NCBI GenBank assembly: GCA_023388315.1
Contig: JAEWGM010000021.1
Coordinates: 62,001-126,000 of the forward strand
Length of the DNA stretch: 64,000 nucleotides
Source of the DNA: Bacteroidota bacterium
Lineage (GTDB): Bacteria > Bacteroidota > Bacteroidia > Bacteroidales > Dysgonomonadaceae
Direction: 5' to 3'
Made by a program: the position numbers and the translations under genes. The notes below the pieces were generated by a model. It ran no database searches. It was given only the letters and a program-made list of their open reading frames with translations, and had not been told where the DNA came from. This document shows, in pieces, positions 15,643 through 24,519 of the stretch. Position 1 is the stretch's first letter. Every line of letters starts with the position of its first letter.

Positions 15643-16488
15643 TTAGTTGGATGCTAAAATCTGCTGAATTTGTTCAGTGAACCATTCCGGTTGGTCGAAC
15701 ATTACAAAGTGAGCTGAATTATCAGCAATTATTAAGTTGTATTTTGCTAAGTTCGCATATTGTTTTTGATAGGTCTCTGTAACCGCTTCCTTCCCAAACG
15801 GTGAATCCGCCGCGATTATTGTTACCGGCACAGTAATATTCTTTAAATCGTCTCTTAAATCTAGTTTAAGATAATCAGTATATCCATATACATACGTTTT
15901 TCTGTCGGCTACAATTATCCATTCTTTAATCTTTTTTCGCGCTTCAGTATTTAAGCTCAAGCCCTGCGCCATACCTTCTGCCATACCTTCAAACTCAGCC
16001 TCATTCATAGCCAATTGTTGGTTGTTGAAAGGGTTGTCGTAAGTCAGATTTTCAGGATTGAAGTTCGGAAACATAAGCGCGCCTGTGGCAGGCAATGCAT
16101 CTATCAATATAATTTTCGCTATTTTGTTGCTTTCTCTGCTTGCAAGCCATGTGGCTATAGTACCACCTAAGCTGTGTCCAATTACAGTTAGGTTCGTTAA
16201 TTTATTTGCATGAATGTAGTTTTCAATTGCTTTATTTACTGTTGGTAGCCAGGGGAAATCAATCGGCTTCTTCCCTCCGAAACCTGCGATTGTCACAACG
16301 TGGCACTCGTGATTTTTCTCTAACCGATTGACTACAACATCCCAACTTTCGCCGGGAACGGTAAAGCCCGGAATTAGAAGAACCGGTGTACCCTTACCGG
16401 TTACTTTTACATAAATGGGTTGATTAATTTCTTGTGCCTGAATTAAACAAGAAAGTAAAATTGCAAAAAATAAAAAGATTTTTCTCAT
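15643..16488 (-). CDS. Secreted alpha/beta hydrolase
   Basis: 281 aa. A signal peptide ends near QA-QE (residue 18). The alpha/beta fold is shown by VLLIPGF (oxyanion strand), the nucleophile elbow GHSLGG, an acid in IIAADSPF and the histidine in DNSAHFVMFDQPEWF. It probably acts as an esterase or lipase-like enzyme outside the inner membrane; the substrate is unknown. It is the first gene of the sigma factor operon, an unusual lead gene for such a unit. Confidence 0.88.
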   Translation of the reverse strand: MRKIFLFFAILLSCLIQAQEINQPIYVKVTGKGTPVLLIPGFTVPGESWDVVVNRLEKNHECHVVTIAGFGGKKPIDFPWLPTVNKAIENYIHANKLTNLTVIGHSLGGTIATWLASRESNKIAKIILIDALPATGALMFPNFNPENLTYDNPFNNQQLAMNEAEFEGMAEGMAQGLSLNTEARKKIKEWIIVADRKTYVYGYTDYLKLDLRDDLKNITVPVTIIAADSPFGKEAVTETYQKQYANLAKYNLIIADNSAHFVMFDQPEWFTEQIQQILASN

Positions 16489-16574
16489 GATTTCTGTATT
16501 TTAATTTTCACTTTAGATGCAGAAATCAAAAAATGTTACATGGTGAGTAGATATTTATTGATTTTTTAATGAAA

Positions 16575-16696
16575 TAACTCCGCTTTTTAAAGCGGATGTT
16601 TACAATTAGTTCCCCAAAAGGCTTTAGCCATGATTTTTCATGACTAAAGTCCGGGTTAAAGCATACTTTGCTTCTCCGTCTTGAAAGACGGAGTTA
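16575..16696. repeat. 122-bp element with three hairpins and 8-bp terminal inverted repeats
   Basis: The ends TAACTCCG and CGGAGTTA are perfect inverted repeats. Inside are CCGCTTTTTAAAGCGG (perfect palindrome), GGCTTTAGCCATGA paired imperfectly with TCATGACTAAAGTCC, and CTCCGTCTTGAAAGACGGAG (perfect). This is typical of REP or MITE-like elements moved by IS200/RAYT transposases. The rest of the 16489-16899 gap holds only the tkt promoter. Confidence 0.75.
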
Positions 16697-16817
16697 ATAA
16701 AAAGTACTTGACATTTTTAGAAAATGATTTACTTACCTACGCTCACAATTCAAAGTGTGTTGACAAAAATCTCCTAAAACTTATCATTTTTTCACTGGGT
16801 TTCTCTTTTAAAAAACG

Positions 16818-16825
16818 TATCTTTG
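16818..16825 (+). promoter_or_regulatory. Probable -7 element of the transketolase operon
   Basis: TATCTTTG, a perfect TAnnTTTG, 74 bp before the start of tkt; the leader is therefore about 65-70 bases. Confidence 0.6.
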
Positions 16826-16899
16826 CCTCAAACATATAAGTAACTTAGCAGAAGAAAAGTTAAATCGAAAAATCTACAATACAAATACTTTATAATTTT

Positions 16900-18927
16900 A
16901 TGAACGATAACGCATTAATGAACAAAGCGGCCGATAATATTCGCATACTTTCGGCATCAATGGTAGAAAAAGCAAAATCGGGACATCCCGGAGGCGCCAT
17001 GGGGGGCGCGGATTTTATCAACGTGCTCTTTTCGGAATTTTTAGTTTACGATCCCGAAAATCCGACGTGGGAAGCAAGAGACCGCTTCTTTCTCGATCCC
17101 GGCCATATGTCGCCGATGCTTTATTCCGTACTTTGTTTGAGCGACAAGTTTTCAATGGAAGAAATAAAGAATTTCCGTCAATGGGGAAGCCCCACGCCCG
17201 GGCATCCCGAAATTGATGTGCAGCGCGGAATTGAAAACACATCGGGCCCGTTGGGCCAAGGGCATGCGTATGGGGCAGGAGCAGCCATTGCCGCCAAATT
17301 TTTGCAAGCCCGATTGGGCGAGGATGTGGTGGACCACACCATTTACTCCTTTATTTCGGATGGCGGCATTCAAGAAGAAATTTCGCAAGGCGTAGGGCGT
17401 ATTGCCGGCCATTTGGGCTTAAGCAATTTTGTGATGTTTTACGACTCCAACAGCATTCAGCTTTCCACCACAACCGACGCGGTAACCAGCGAGGATGTGG
17501 CGAAGAAATATGAAGCGTGGCATTGGAATGTTATCACCATAGATGGCAACAATGTGGATGAAATTCGCCAAGCGCTCACCGCTGCCAAAAACGAAAAAGA
17601 AAGACCCACGCTTATCATCGGTAACACCGTGATGGGCCGTGGCGCGCTGGCTGCCGATTGTTCATCGTTTGAATGCCAAGTTTCCACACACGGACAACCG
17701 TTGAGCGCCGCCGGCGCCGATGTGGAGCAGACCATAAAAAACCTGGGTGGCGACCCCGAGAACCCGTTCGTTATTTTTCCGGAAGTGGAAGATTTGTATG
17801 AAAAACGCCAGTTGGAATTAAAGAAAATAGTTGCTGAAAAGAACGCGAAAATGGAAAAATGGGCGGCTTCAAACCCCGAATTGGCCGAGAAAAAACGCCA
17901 ATGGTTTTCACGCGAACTTCCCGATATTGATTGGTCATCCATTGAGCAAAAAGACGACGTGGCCACACGCGCCGCGTCCGCGACAGTACTGGGCGTATTG
18001 GCACAAAAAGTGGAGAATATGATTGTGGCTTCCGCCGACTTATCGAATTCCGACAAAACAGACGGATTCCTAAAACACACCAAAGCATTTGAAAAAGGCG
18101 ATTTCTCCGGCGCGTTCCTGCAAGTGGGCGTATCGGAATTTACGATGGCGGCTTTGTGCATCGGGATGAGCCTTCACGGCGGCGTAATTCCCGCGTGTGG
18201 CACATTTTTCGCTTTTTCCGATTATATGAAACCCGCCATTCGCGTAGCCGCGCTAATGGAGGTTCCGGTTATCTTTATCTGGACGCACGACGCTTTCCGT
18301 GTGGGAGAAGACGGCCCCACGCATCAACCCATTGAGCAAGAAGCGCAAATAAGGCTGCTGGAGAAACTGAAAAACCACAGTGGAGGCAACTCAATGCTGG
18401 TGCTTCGTCCGGCCGATGTGCACGAAACAACCGTGGCATGGAAAATGGCGCTCGAAAATGCAGACACGCCCACCGGGCTTATTTTATCGCGCCAAAACAT
18501 AAAGAACCTTCCGGCGGAAGACTCACGTTTCAACGAAGCGTTGCAAACCGAGAAAGGTGCGTATGTAGTTCAACAAGAGGAAGATGCCGACGTGATTCTG
18601 CTGGCTTCCGGCTCCGAAGTTTCCACCTTGGTGGAAGGTGCAGAGCTCTTGCGCAACGATGGCGTAAAAGTAAGCGTCGTGTCCGTTCCATCCGAAGGAT
18701 TGTTCCGTTCGCAATCCTATGAATATCAGGAAGCTGTTTTGCCCAAAGGCAAAAAGAAATTTGGCCTCACCGCCGGGCTTCCCGTAACGTTGGAAGGCTT
18801 GGTGGGCGCCGATGGCGAAATATGGGGAATGAATTCCTTTGGGTATTCCGCCCCATACACCGTGCTGGATGAAAAACTGGGCTATACCGGTAAAAACGTT
18901 CACGAACAAGTGAAAAAAATGCTGTAA
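16900..18927 (+). CDS. tkt: Transketolase
   Basis: 675 aa, the usual length. It transfers two-carbon ketol units between sugar phosphates in the non-oxidative pentose phosphate pathway, with thiamine diphosphate. Seen are SGHPGG with His29, GPLGQG, the thiamine site SDGGIQEEIS, FYDSNSIQLS, and the pyrimidine domain with GVSEFTMAALCIGMSLHGG (Glu of the proton relay), then THDAFRVGEDGPTHQPIEQ. rpiB follows 55 bp downstream on the same strand, which fits a pentose phosphate unit. Confidence 0.97.
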   Translation: MNDNALMNKAADNIRILSASMVEKAKSGHPGGAMGGADFINVLFSEFLVYDPENPTWEARDRFFLDPGHMSPMLYSVLCLSDKFSMEEIKNFRQWGSPTPGHPEIDVQRGIENTSGPLGQGHAYGAGAAIAAKFLQARLGEDVVDHTIYSFISDGGIQEEISQGVGRIAGHLGLSNFVMFYDSNSIQLSTTTDAVTSEDVAKKYEAWHWNVITIDGNNVDEIRQALTAAKNEKERPTLIIGNTVMGRGALAADCSSFECQVSTHGQPLSAAGADVEQTIKNLGGDPENPFVIFPEVEDLYEKRQLELKKIVAEKNAKMEKWAASNPELAEKKRQWFSRELPDIDWSSIEQKDDVATRAASATVLGVLAQKVENMIVASADLSNSDKTDGFLKHTKAFEKGDFSGAFLQVGVSEFTMAALCIGMSLHGGVIPACGTFFAFSDYMKPAIRVAALMEVPVIFIWTHDAFRVGEDGPTHQPIEQEAQIRLLEKLKNHSGGNSMLVLRPADVHETTVAWKMALENADTPTGLILSRQNIKNLPAEDSRFNEALQTEKGAYVVQQEEDADVILLASGSEVSTLVEGAELLRNDGVKVSVVSVPSEGLFRSQSYEYQEAVLPKGKKKFGLTAGLPVTLEGLVGADGEIWGMNSFGYSAPYTVLDEKLGYTGKNVHEQVKKML

Positions 18928-18982
18928 CACTTCTTGCGCAGGCATCGCTTCGGTGGCGCCTGCGCATATAAAAAAATAAACC

Positions 18983-19444
18983 ATGTCTCTATTTGATAAC
19001 GCTGAAAAACCCATCGGGCTGGCTTCGGATCACGCCGGCTTTCAAGCAAAACAATACGTAATAAAAATGCTTGAAGAAAAAGGGATCCCCTACAAAGATT
19101 TCGGGGCTTGCTCCGAAGAAAGCTCCGATTATGCCGATTTTGCTCATCCAATGGCCGCTGCAGTTGAAAAAGGCGAGTGCTATCCCGGAATTGCCATTTG
19201 CGGCACCGGAAACGGCATAAATATGACGGTGAACAAGCACCAAGGCATTCGCGCCGCGCTGTGCTGGAACCCCGAAGTGGCATTTTACGCCCGCGCTCAC
19301 AACGATGCCAACGTTCTTTCCATGCCCGGAAGGCTGCTTAGCGAAGAAGAAATTTATGAGATTTTGGTGATGTTCTTAAACACGCCTTTTGAAGGCGGAA
19401 GACACGAAAGACGCATCAATAAAATTCCTTGCGGAGGAACTTAA
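18983..19444 (+). CDS. rpiB: Ribose-5-phosphate isomerase B
   Basis: 153 aa. It interconverts ribose 5-phosphate and ribulose 5-phosphate. Family motifs are LASDHAGFQAK, DYADFAHPMA, the active site CGTGNGINMTVNK and HNDANVLSMPGR. It follows tkt on the same strand with a short gap, so the two sugar-phosphate enzymes are probably cotranscribed. Confidence 0.97.
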   Translation: MSLFDNAEKPIGLASDHAGFQAKQYVIKMLEEKGIPYKDFGACSEESSDYADFAHPMAAAVEKGECYPGIAICGTGNGINMTVNKHQGIRAALCWNPEVAFYARAHNDANVLSMPGRLLSEEEIYEILVMFLNTPFEGGRHERRINKIPCGGT

Positions 19445-19466
19445 CTTCCGTTTTTGCTCAAAGAAA

Positions 19467-20285
19467 ATGGCAAAAAAACATCCACCCGCGAAACGAAGAA
19501 AAAAGTACTCCCGAAAAAGGAGAAGACGAAAAAACAACAAAAAAGCAACCGCACTTATTGCCATTGTAAGCGGCCTGTTTTTACTTATCATTGCTTTTTC
19601 AACATACACGTTCATTCGTTCTAAGCAACAACTTTTTCACAGTTTCAACGATCCGGTTTTTTCGGGAAAATACGTTGTGCGAGGCGTGGATGTGTCGCAT
19701 CATAACTCGTTTATCAACTGGAAACAGCTTCGCGAAGACAACATAACGTTTGTGTACATGAAATCAACCGAAGGCAACACGCATACCGATCGTGATTATC
19801 AACGAAACTACAGCCTCGCGCGCGAAGCGGGACTGAAAGTGGGCACCTATCATTTCTATACGTTCGGTCAAAACGGCAAACTGCAGGCCCGGCATTTCAT
19901 CGAAAACGCGCACGTTCAACCGGGAGATTTGCGCCCCGCTATTGATGTGGAGCATTCGCCAATCAACAAGCCTTATTCCGATAAAAAGGAGCGGAAAGCA
20001 ATCATAGATGAATTGAAAAGCCTTGAAAACGAATTGTTTTCGCACTACGGCCAACGTCTCGTAATTTACACAAACAAAGATTGTTATCGCCTATATATTG
20101 ATGGGAATTTCCCCGAAAACCCCATCTGGATGTGCGATTTGCACGGTGAGCCAAACGTGGCGCCGGATAAGTGGGTGTTTTGGCAATTTTCGCACACGGG
20201 CAAGATTCCCGGTGTGGTAAACGATATCGATTTAAATTATTACCGGTATTCCTTCACCGATTTTCGTCACTTGTTAATGCCTTAG
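19467..20285 (+). CDS. GH25 family lysozyme-like protein, membrane anchored
   Basis: 272 aa from the ATG at 19467. The frame is open further upstream to 19389, but that would overlap rpiB by 56 bp, and the ATG lies 22 bp after the rpiB stop. A very basic N-terminus (KRRKKYSRKRRRRKNNKK) precedes one TM helix (about 27-48) and a GH25 domain: RGVDVSHHNSFINW, FVYMKSTEG, GLKVGTYHFYTF, AIDVEHS (catalytic D and E), and a C-terminal QFSHTGKIPGVVNDIDLNYY. It should cleave peptidoglycan between MurNAc and GlcNAc. Confidence 0.88.
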   Translation: MAKKHPPAKRRKKYSRKRRRRKNNKKATALIAIVSGLFLLIIAFSTYTFIRSKQQLFHSFNDPVFSGKYVVRGVDVSHHNSFINWKQLREDNITFVYMKSTEGNTHTDRDYQRNYSLAREAGLKVGTYHFYTFGQNGKLQARHFIENAHVQPGDLRPAIDVEHSPINKPYSDKKERKAIIDELKSLENELFSHYGQRLVIYTNKDCYRLYIDGNFPENPIWMCDLHGEPNVAPDKWVFWQFSHTGKIPGVVNDIDLNYYRYSFTDFRHLLMP

Positions 20286-20289
20286 TACT

Positions 20290-21300
20290 ATGAGAATTAA
20301 AAAGATATTCCCCTTCTATTTGCTGCTCATCACCTTTTTACTTGGATGCGAAGATGCAACGATGAACTTCAGCAACAACCCACGCGGAAACTTTGAAGCA
20401 TTGTGGACCATTATGGACAGAAATTATTGCTTCTTTGAATATAAAAACATCGATTGGGACGATGTGTACAACAAATACAGCCCGCGCGTAACGCAAGATA
20501 TGGACAACGATGGCTTGTTTAAACTGATGGGCGAAATGCTATCGGAGTTGAAAGACGGGCACGTAAACCTCATTGCGTCGCACGACATTACCCGATATTG
20601 GCAATGGCAGGAAAACTTCCCCGCTAATTTCGACGCGGTGGTTCAAAAACAATATCTCGGGAACGATTATAGTATTGCTTCAGGAATGCGGTATAAAATA
20701 CTGGAAGACAATATAGGATACATTTATTACGGAAGCTTTTCAAACGATGTGGGCGAAGGAAACCTCACGCAGGTTTTAAATAGAATGGCCGTTTGCGACG
20801 GCATTATTTTCGATGTGCGCAACAACGGAGGCGGCAGCCTCACCAATGTGGAGCGCATTACCGCCCGCTTTTTCAACGAGCGCACCCACGTGGGCTATAT
20901 ATCGCATAAAATTGGCCCCGGGCATAATGATTTTTCTCCGCTGCACCCCAAATATGCCGAAACGTCTAACCGCGTGCGGTATCAAAAACCGGTGGTGGTA
21001 CTGGCAAACAGAGGCTGCTACAGCGCCACCAACGAGTTTGTGAGCGTAATGAAATACGCGCCCAATGTTACCGTTATTGGCGATAAAACCGGCGGCGGCA
21101 GCGGATTGCCTTTTTCGTCGGAGTTACCCAACGGGTGGTCTGTGCGCTTTTCGGCATCGCCCATGTTTAATGCCGAAAAAGAACACATCGAATTTGGTGT
21201 GGAGCCCCATATTTATGTGGATATGTTACAGGCTGATGCCGACAAAAAGAAAGATACCATCATAGAAAAAGCACGTTCTTTAATCAAATTGGCGCGTTAA
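20290..21300 (+). CDS. S41 family peptidase, lipoprotein
   Basis: 336 aa. The lipobox LLGC puts the lipidated Cys at residue 20. A helical N-terminal domain (LWTIMDRNYCFFEYKNIDWD) is followed by the S41 catalytic core: IIFDVRNNGGGS, then RGCYSATNEF (catalytic Ser) and GDKTGGGSGLPF. The PDZ domain normally found in C-terminal processing proteases is not evident, as in many Bacteroidetes S41 lipoproteins. The gene starts 4 bp after the GH25 gene. Confidence 0.88.
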   Translation: MRIKKIFPFYLLLITFLLGCEDATMNFSNNPRGNFEALWTIMDRNYCFFEYKNIDWDDVYNKYSPRVTQDMDNDGLFKLMGEMLSELKDGHVNLIASHDITRYWQWQENFPANFDAVVQKQYLGNDYSIASGMRYKILEDNIGYIYYGSFSNDVGEGNLTQVLNRMAVCDGIIFDVRNNGGGSLTNVERITARFFNERTHVGYISHKIGPGHNDFSPLHPKYAETSNRVRYQKPVVVLANRGCYSATNEFVSVMKYAPNVTVIGDKTGGGSGLPFSSELPNGWSVRFSASPMFNAEKEHIEFGVEPHIYVDMLQADADKKKDTIIEKARSLIKLAR

Positions 21301-21505
21301 TATTTATACAAAATATAAATAAGCGCGGTTTTGTGTTAATTTGATAAATATTTTTTGCCACCTGCACTATTTATAGTAATTTTATCGGCTTCTAAGAAAT
21401 TGTTTTGATTTTTTTATGCGCTGCTTTTCATCCATAAAAGGCAGCATAAAAGAATGTACAAAACACAATTCCTAAAACTCAAAACTGTTTCTAATTTTTT
21501 ATTAA

Positions 21506-23083
21506 ATGTCTCATTCCATTCAACCTGAGAAGAAAAAGAGAAAATTCCACCAACGTAAAAGTACGTATATTTGGTTGGGCGTTTTCATAGGCATTCTGTT
21601 TGCTGCCGGATTATATCAAACTTCGGTTTATTTTTCTACCAATGAGTCGTGCATGATGTGTCACGTGCATCCGCATGCCGAGGAAACTTGGCAGCTTTCT
21701 GTTCACGTAAACAACAGCAGTGGCGTGATGGTAAATTGCGTGGATTGTCACTTGCCGCCCAAAGACGATACGTGGGCGCATTACACTGCTAAATTAGCGC
21801 TGGGCGCTCGCGATGTGTGGGGATTTATTACCAAAGATCCCGAAAAAATCGATTGGGAGAAAAAATCGCAGTTAGAGCACGCGGTAAAATACATTCCCAA
21901 CGAATCGTGCGTGAAGTGCCATCAAAACCTGTTCCCACAAGGAATTACAGATGACGGAATTACCGCTCACTTGTATTACGACGAAAACCACGAAGCATTG
22001 AACTTGCAGTGCATCAGCTGCCACTTAGATGCCGGGCACTATAATCCCAACTATGCCCACGGACAAATGGTGGGAGTTCCCGGTGCAACGGACGCTACGG
22101 CGGTAGACTCGAGCCTCTTTTTTACAGATGCAACGCAAGTAACCTCTTTTGCAAATTATATCGAACAAATACCCGGAACGGCCGTTTCGTTTAATATGAT
22201 TGCCATTCCCGGCGGCCGGTTTTTAATGGGAAGCCCTGAGAAAGAGCCTTTCCGCAATGCCGATGAGTCGCCGCAGCACGAAGTGGAAGTTAGCCCGTTC
22301 TTTATGGCTGAAATAGAAACCACATGGGATCAATATTGGGCGTTTTACGCCGCCACCATGAGCGAGGGGCGCACACCGCCCGAAACGGTGTATCAAAACA
22401 ACCTCACCGCCTTGGGCGTTGACGGCATTTCGGGTCCCACGCCACCGTTTGGCTATCCCGACCAAGGTTGGGGATCGGGCGAAAGGCCCGCCATTACCAT
22501 GACGCATTACGCGGCCGAGGTTTTCTGTCAGTGGCTGTCGCATAAAACCGGAAAAAAATACCGTCTTCCAACCGAAGCCGAATGGGAATATGCCGCCCGT
22601 GGCGGAAACCAAACGCCCTATTTCTTTCCGGGAAGCCCGAAAGATTTCTCCGAAAAAGGCTTCATGCGGAATATCTTTAAGCCGAAAACCGACAGCATTG
22701 CCAATTACGTAATTTACGATAAAAACAGTGGCAACCGCACACAACCGCCATCGGAAGTTATGCCTAATCCATTCGGATTGAAGAATATGCTGGGCAACGT
22801 GATGGAATATTGTGCCGATAAATACGACCCCGAAGCCTATCAAAAAAGAAGCGGCGTAACCACCAATCCGTTGGTAACAACCGGAGAAGAATGGGTGGTG
22901 AGAGGCGGAAATTATTTGTCTGACGCGGCCGATGTACGCAGCGCCGCGCGCGCTCATACGCGCCACGACGATTGGTTAAGAACCGATCCGCAGCAACCCA
23001 AAAGCATTTGGTGGTATTCCGATGTGAAAGGCATTGGTTTCAGGGTGGTGTGTGAACCGGGTAGTTCAATGAATATTCAATAA
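21506..23083 (+). CDS. Tetraheme NapC/NrfH-type cytochrome c fused to a SUMF1 (FGE-like) domain
   Basis: 525 aa. A membrane anchor (about 21-43) is followed by four heme c sites, CMMCH 49-53, CVDCH 78-82, CVKCH 135-139 and CISCH 169-173, the arrangement of NapC/NrfH menaquinol dehydrogenases. Residues about 225-520 are a SUMF1 fold: MIAIPGGRFLMGS, RLPTEAEWEYAARGG, GNVMEYCAD, WVVRGGNYLSD and GIGFRVV. The two copper-binding cysteines of formylglycine-generating enzyme (in LCHxxxC of the RGGS block) are replaced by LSDAADV, so it should not act as an FGE. It heads an operon with two Tat-exported enzymes. It probably passes electrons between menaquinol and a periplasmic partner. Confidence 0.88.
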   Translation: MSHSIQPEKKKRKFHQRKSTYIWLGVFIGILFAAGLYQTSVYFSTNESCMMCHVHPHAEETWQLSVHVNNSSGVMVNCVDCHLPPKDDTWAHYTAKLALGARDVWGFITKDPEKIDWEKKSQLEHAVKYIPNESCVKCHQNLFPQGITDDGITAHLYYDENHEALNLQCISCHLDAGHYNPNYAHGQMVGVPGATDATAVDSSLFFTDATQVTSFANYIEQIPGTAVSFNMIAIPGGRFLMGSPEKEPFRNADESPQHEVEVSPFFMAEIETTWDQYWAFYAATMSEGRTPPETVYQNNLTALGVDGISGPTPPFGYPDQGWGSGERPAITMTHYAAEVFCQWLSHKTGKKYRLPTEAEWEYAARGGNQTPYFFPGSPKDFSEKGFMRNIFKPKTDSIANYVIYDKNSGNRTQPPSEVMPNPFGLKNMLGNVMEYCADKYDPEAYQKRSGVTTNPLVTTGEEWVVRGGNYLSDAADVRSAARAHTRHDDWLRTDPQQPKSIWWYSDVKGIGFRVVCEPGSSMNIQ

Positions 23084-23123
23084 ATCTATTTATAAACAAA
23101 TCTAAATTAAGAATAGCATAAAA

Positions 23124-24500
23124 ATGAAAAAAGAAAACAATTTGTCGAGACGGTCATTCCTAAAAACTTCCGCTGTTGCGGGAGCGGTAGGAGTGATGGG
23201 CACCGGGGCAACAGGTTTTTTGGCCTCTTGCAGCGGTGGTGAAAAAAGCAAAAGCACCAACGCGCCTTTAAGAGAAGCAGGATCGTATTACATTCCTGAA
23301 CTTCCCGATATGGCAGCCGATGGAAAAGAACTGAAAGCCGGTGTAGTAGGGTGTGGCGGCCGTGGAGCAGGCGCCGCCATGGACTTTCTCAATGCCGCCA
23401 ACGGAGTAACCATTGTTGCTTTGGGCGACGTATTTCAGGAGAGAGTAGATGAATTGGCAGCGAAGCTGAAATCAGAAAAAAATATAGATATTCCCGCCGA
23501 AAGGCGCTTTGTGGGGCTCGATGCATACAAACAAGTTATCGACAGCGATATTGATGTGCTCATCGACTGTACGCCTCCTGTGTTCCGCCCTGAGCATTTT
23601 AAATATTCCGTGGAAAAAGGAAAACACAGTTTCTTGGAAAAACCCATTTGTGTTGATGCCGTTGGTTATCGTACCATTGTTGCCGCTGCCAAGCAAGCGC
23701 AAGCCAAAAACCTGCGCGTGGTAACGGGTACGCAACGCCACCACCAGCGCGGATATGTGGAGTCGTTCAAACAAATTATGAACGGAGCCATTGGCGAAAT
23801 TACCGGTGGAACGGTGTATTGGAATCAAAATATGTTGTGGTATCGCGACCGCCAACCCGGTTGGAACGATTTTGAATACATGGTGCGCGACTGGGTAAAC
23901 TGGAAATGGCTTTCGGGCGACCATATTGTGGAGCAACACGTGCACAACATCGATGTATTCCTGTGGTTCAGCGGGTTAAAACCGGTGAGCGCCGTAGCTT
24001 TCGGCTCGCGCCATCGCCGTGTAACAGGTGACCAATACGATAATTTCAGCGTAGATTTCACCATGGATAACGGTGTACACTTGCATAGTATGTGCCGCCA
24101 GATTAACGGATGCGCCAATAACGTGAGCGAATTTATTCAGGGAACAAAAGGTTCGTGGTCCAGCAACGGAGGATATACCATTAAAGACCTCGACGGAAAT
24201 GTGATATGGCAATTCAACGAAGACGAAGAAAAATCCAACTTCAAACAAACCAACCCCTACACGCTGGAGCATGTGAATTTAATTAACTCCATTCGCGGAA
24301 ACAAGGCGATAGAACAAGCATCGGAAACCGCTGTTTCCAATATGGCCGCCATAATGGGGCGCGAATCGGCCTACACCGGACAAGAAGTTACGTGGGACGC
24401 GATGACGGCTTCGTCGTTGGATTATATGCCTAAAGACCTGAATATCGGAAAAATGGATATGAGTGAATATACCGTTCCCGTTCCCGGTTCAGAGCAATAA
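23124..24500 (+). CDS. Tat-exported Gfo/Idh/MocA oxidoreductase, probable lipoprotein
   Basis: 458 aa. The Tat motif SRRSFLK (residues 8-14) is followed by a hydrophobic region and LASC (Cys36), so the protein should be exported folded and perhaps lipidated. The Rossmann domain begins AGVVGCGGRGAG, and the family EKP motif is seen as FLEKPICV. A long C-terminal domain (LSGDHIVEQHVHNIDVFLWF) carries the likely catalytic His. Such exported enzymes carry tightly bound NAD(P), as in glucose-fructose oxidoreductase. It starts 41 bp after the cytochrome gene. Confidence 0.92.
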   Translation: MKKENNLSRRSFLKTSAVAGAVGVMGTGATGFLASCSGGEKSKSTNAPLREAGSYYIPELPDMAADGKELKAGVVGCGGRGAGAAMDFLNAANGVTIVALGDVFQERVDELAAKLKSEKNIDIPAERRFVGLDAYKQVIDSDIDVLIDCTPPVFRPEHFKYSVEKGKHSFLEKPICVDAVGYRTIVAAAKQAQAKNLRVVTGTQRHHQRGYVESFKQIMNGAIGEITGGTVYWNQNMLWYRDRQPGWNDFEYMVRDWVNWKWLSGDHIVEQHVHNIDVFLWFSGLKPVSAVAFGSRHRRVTGDQYDNFSVDFTMDNGVHLHSMCRQINGCANNVSEFIQGTKGSWSSNGGYTIKDLDGNVIWQFNEDEEKSNFKQTNPYTLEHVNLINSIRGNKAIEQASETAVSNMAAIMGRESAYTGQEVTWDAMTASSLDYMPKDLNIGKMDMSEYTVPVPGSEQ

Positions 24501-24519
24501 TTTCACCAATCGATTAAAA

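Noticed and set aside
17457..18161. 234-codon antisense frame over transketolase
   Set aside because: Antisense shadow of a strongly conserved gene; the product is Ser/Phe-rich without domain structure.
22223..22966. 247-codon antisense frame over the cytochrome-SUMF1 gene
   Set aside because: It is antisense to a clear gene and arises from codon bias; the product has no family resemblance.
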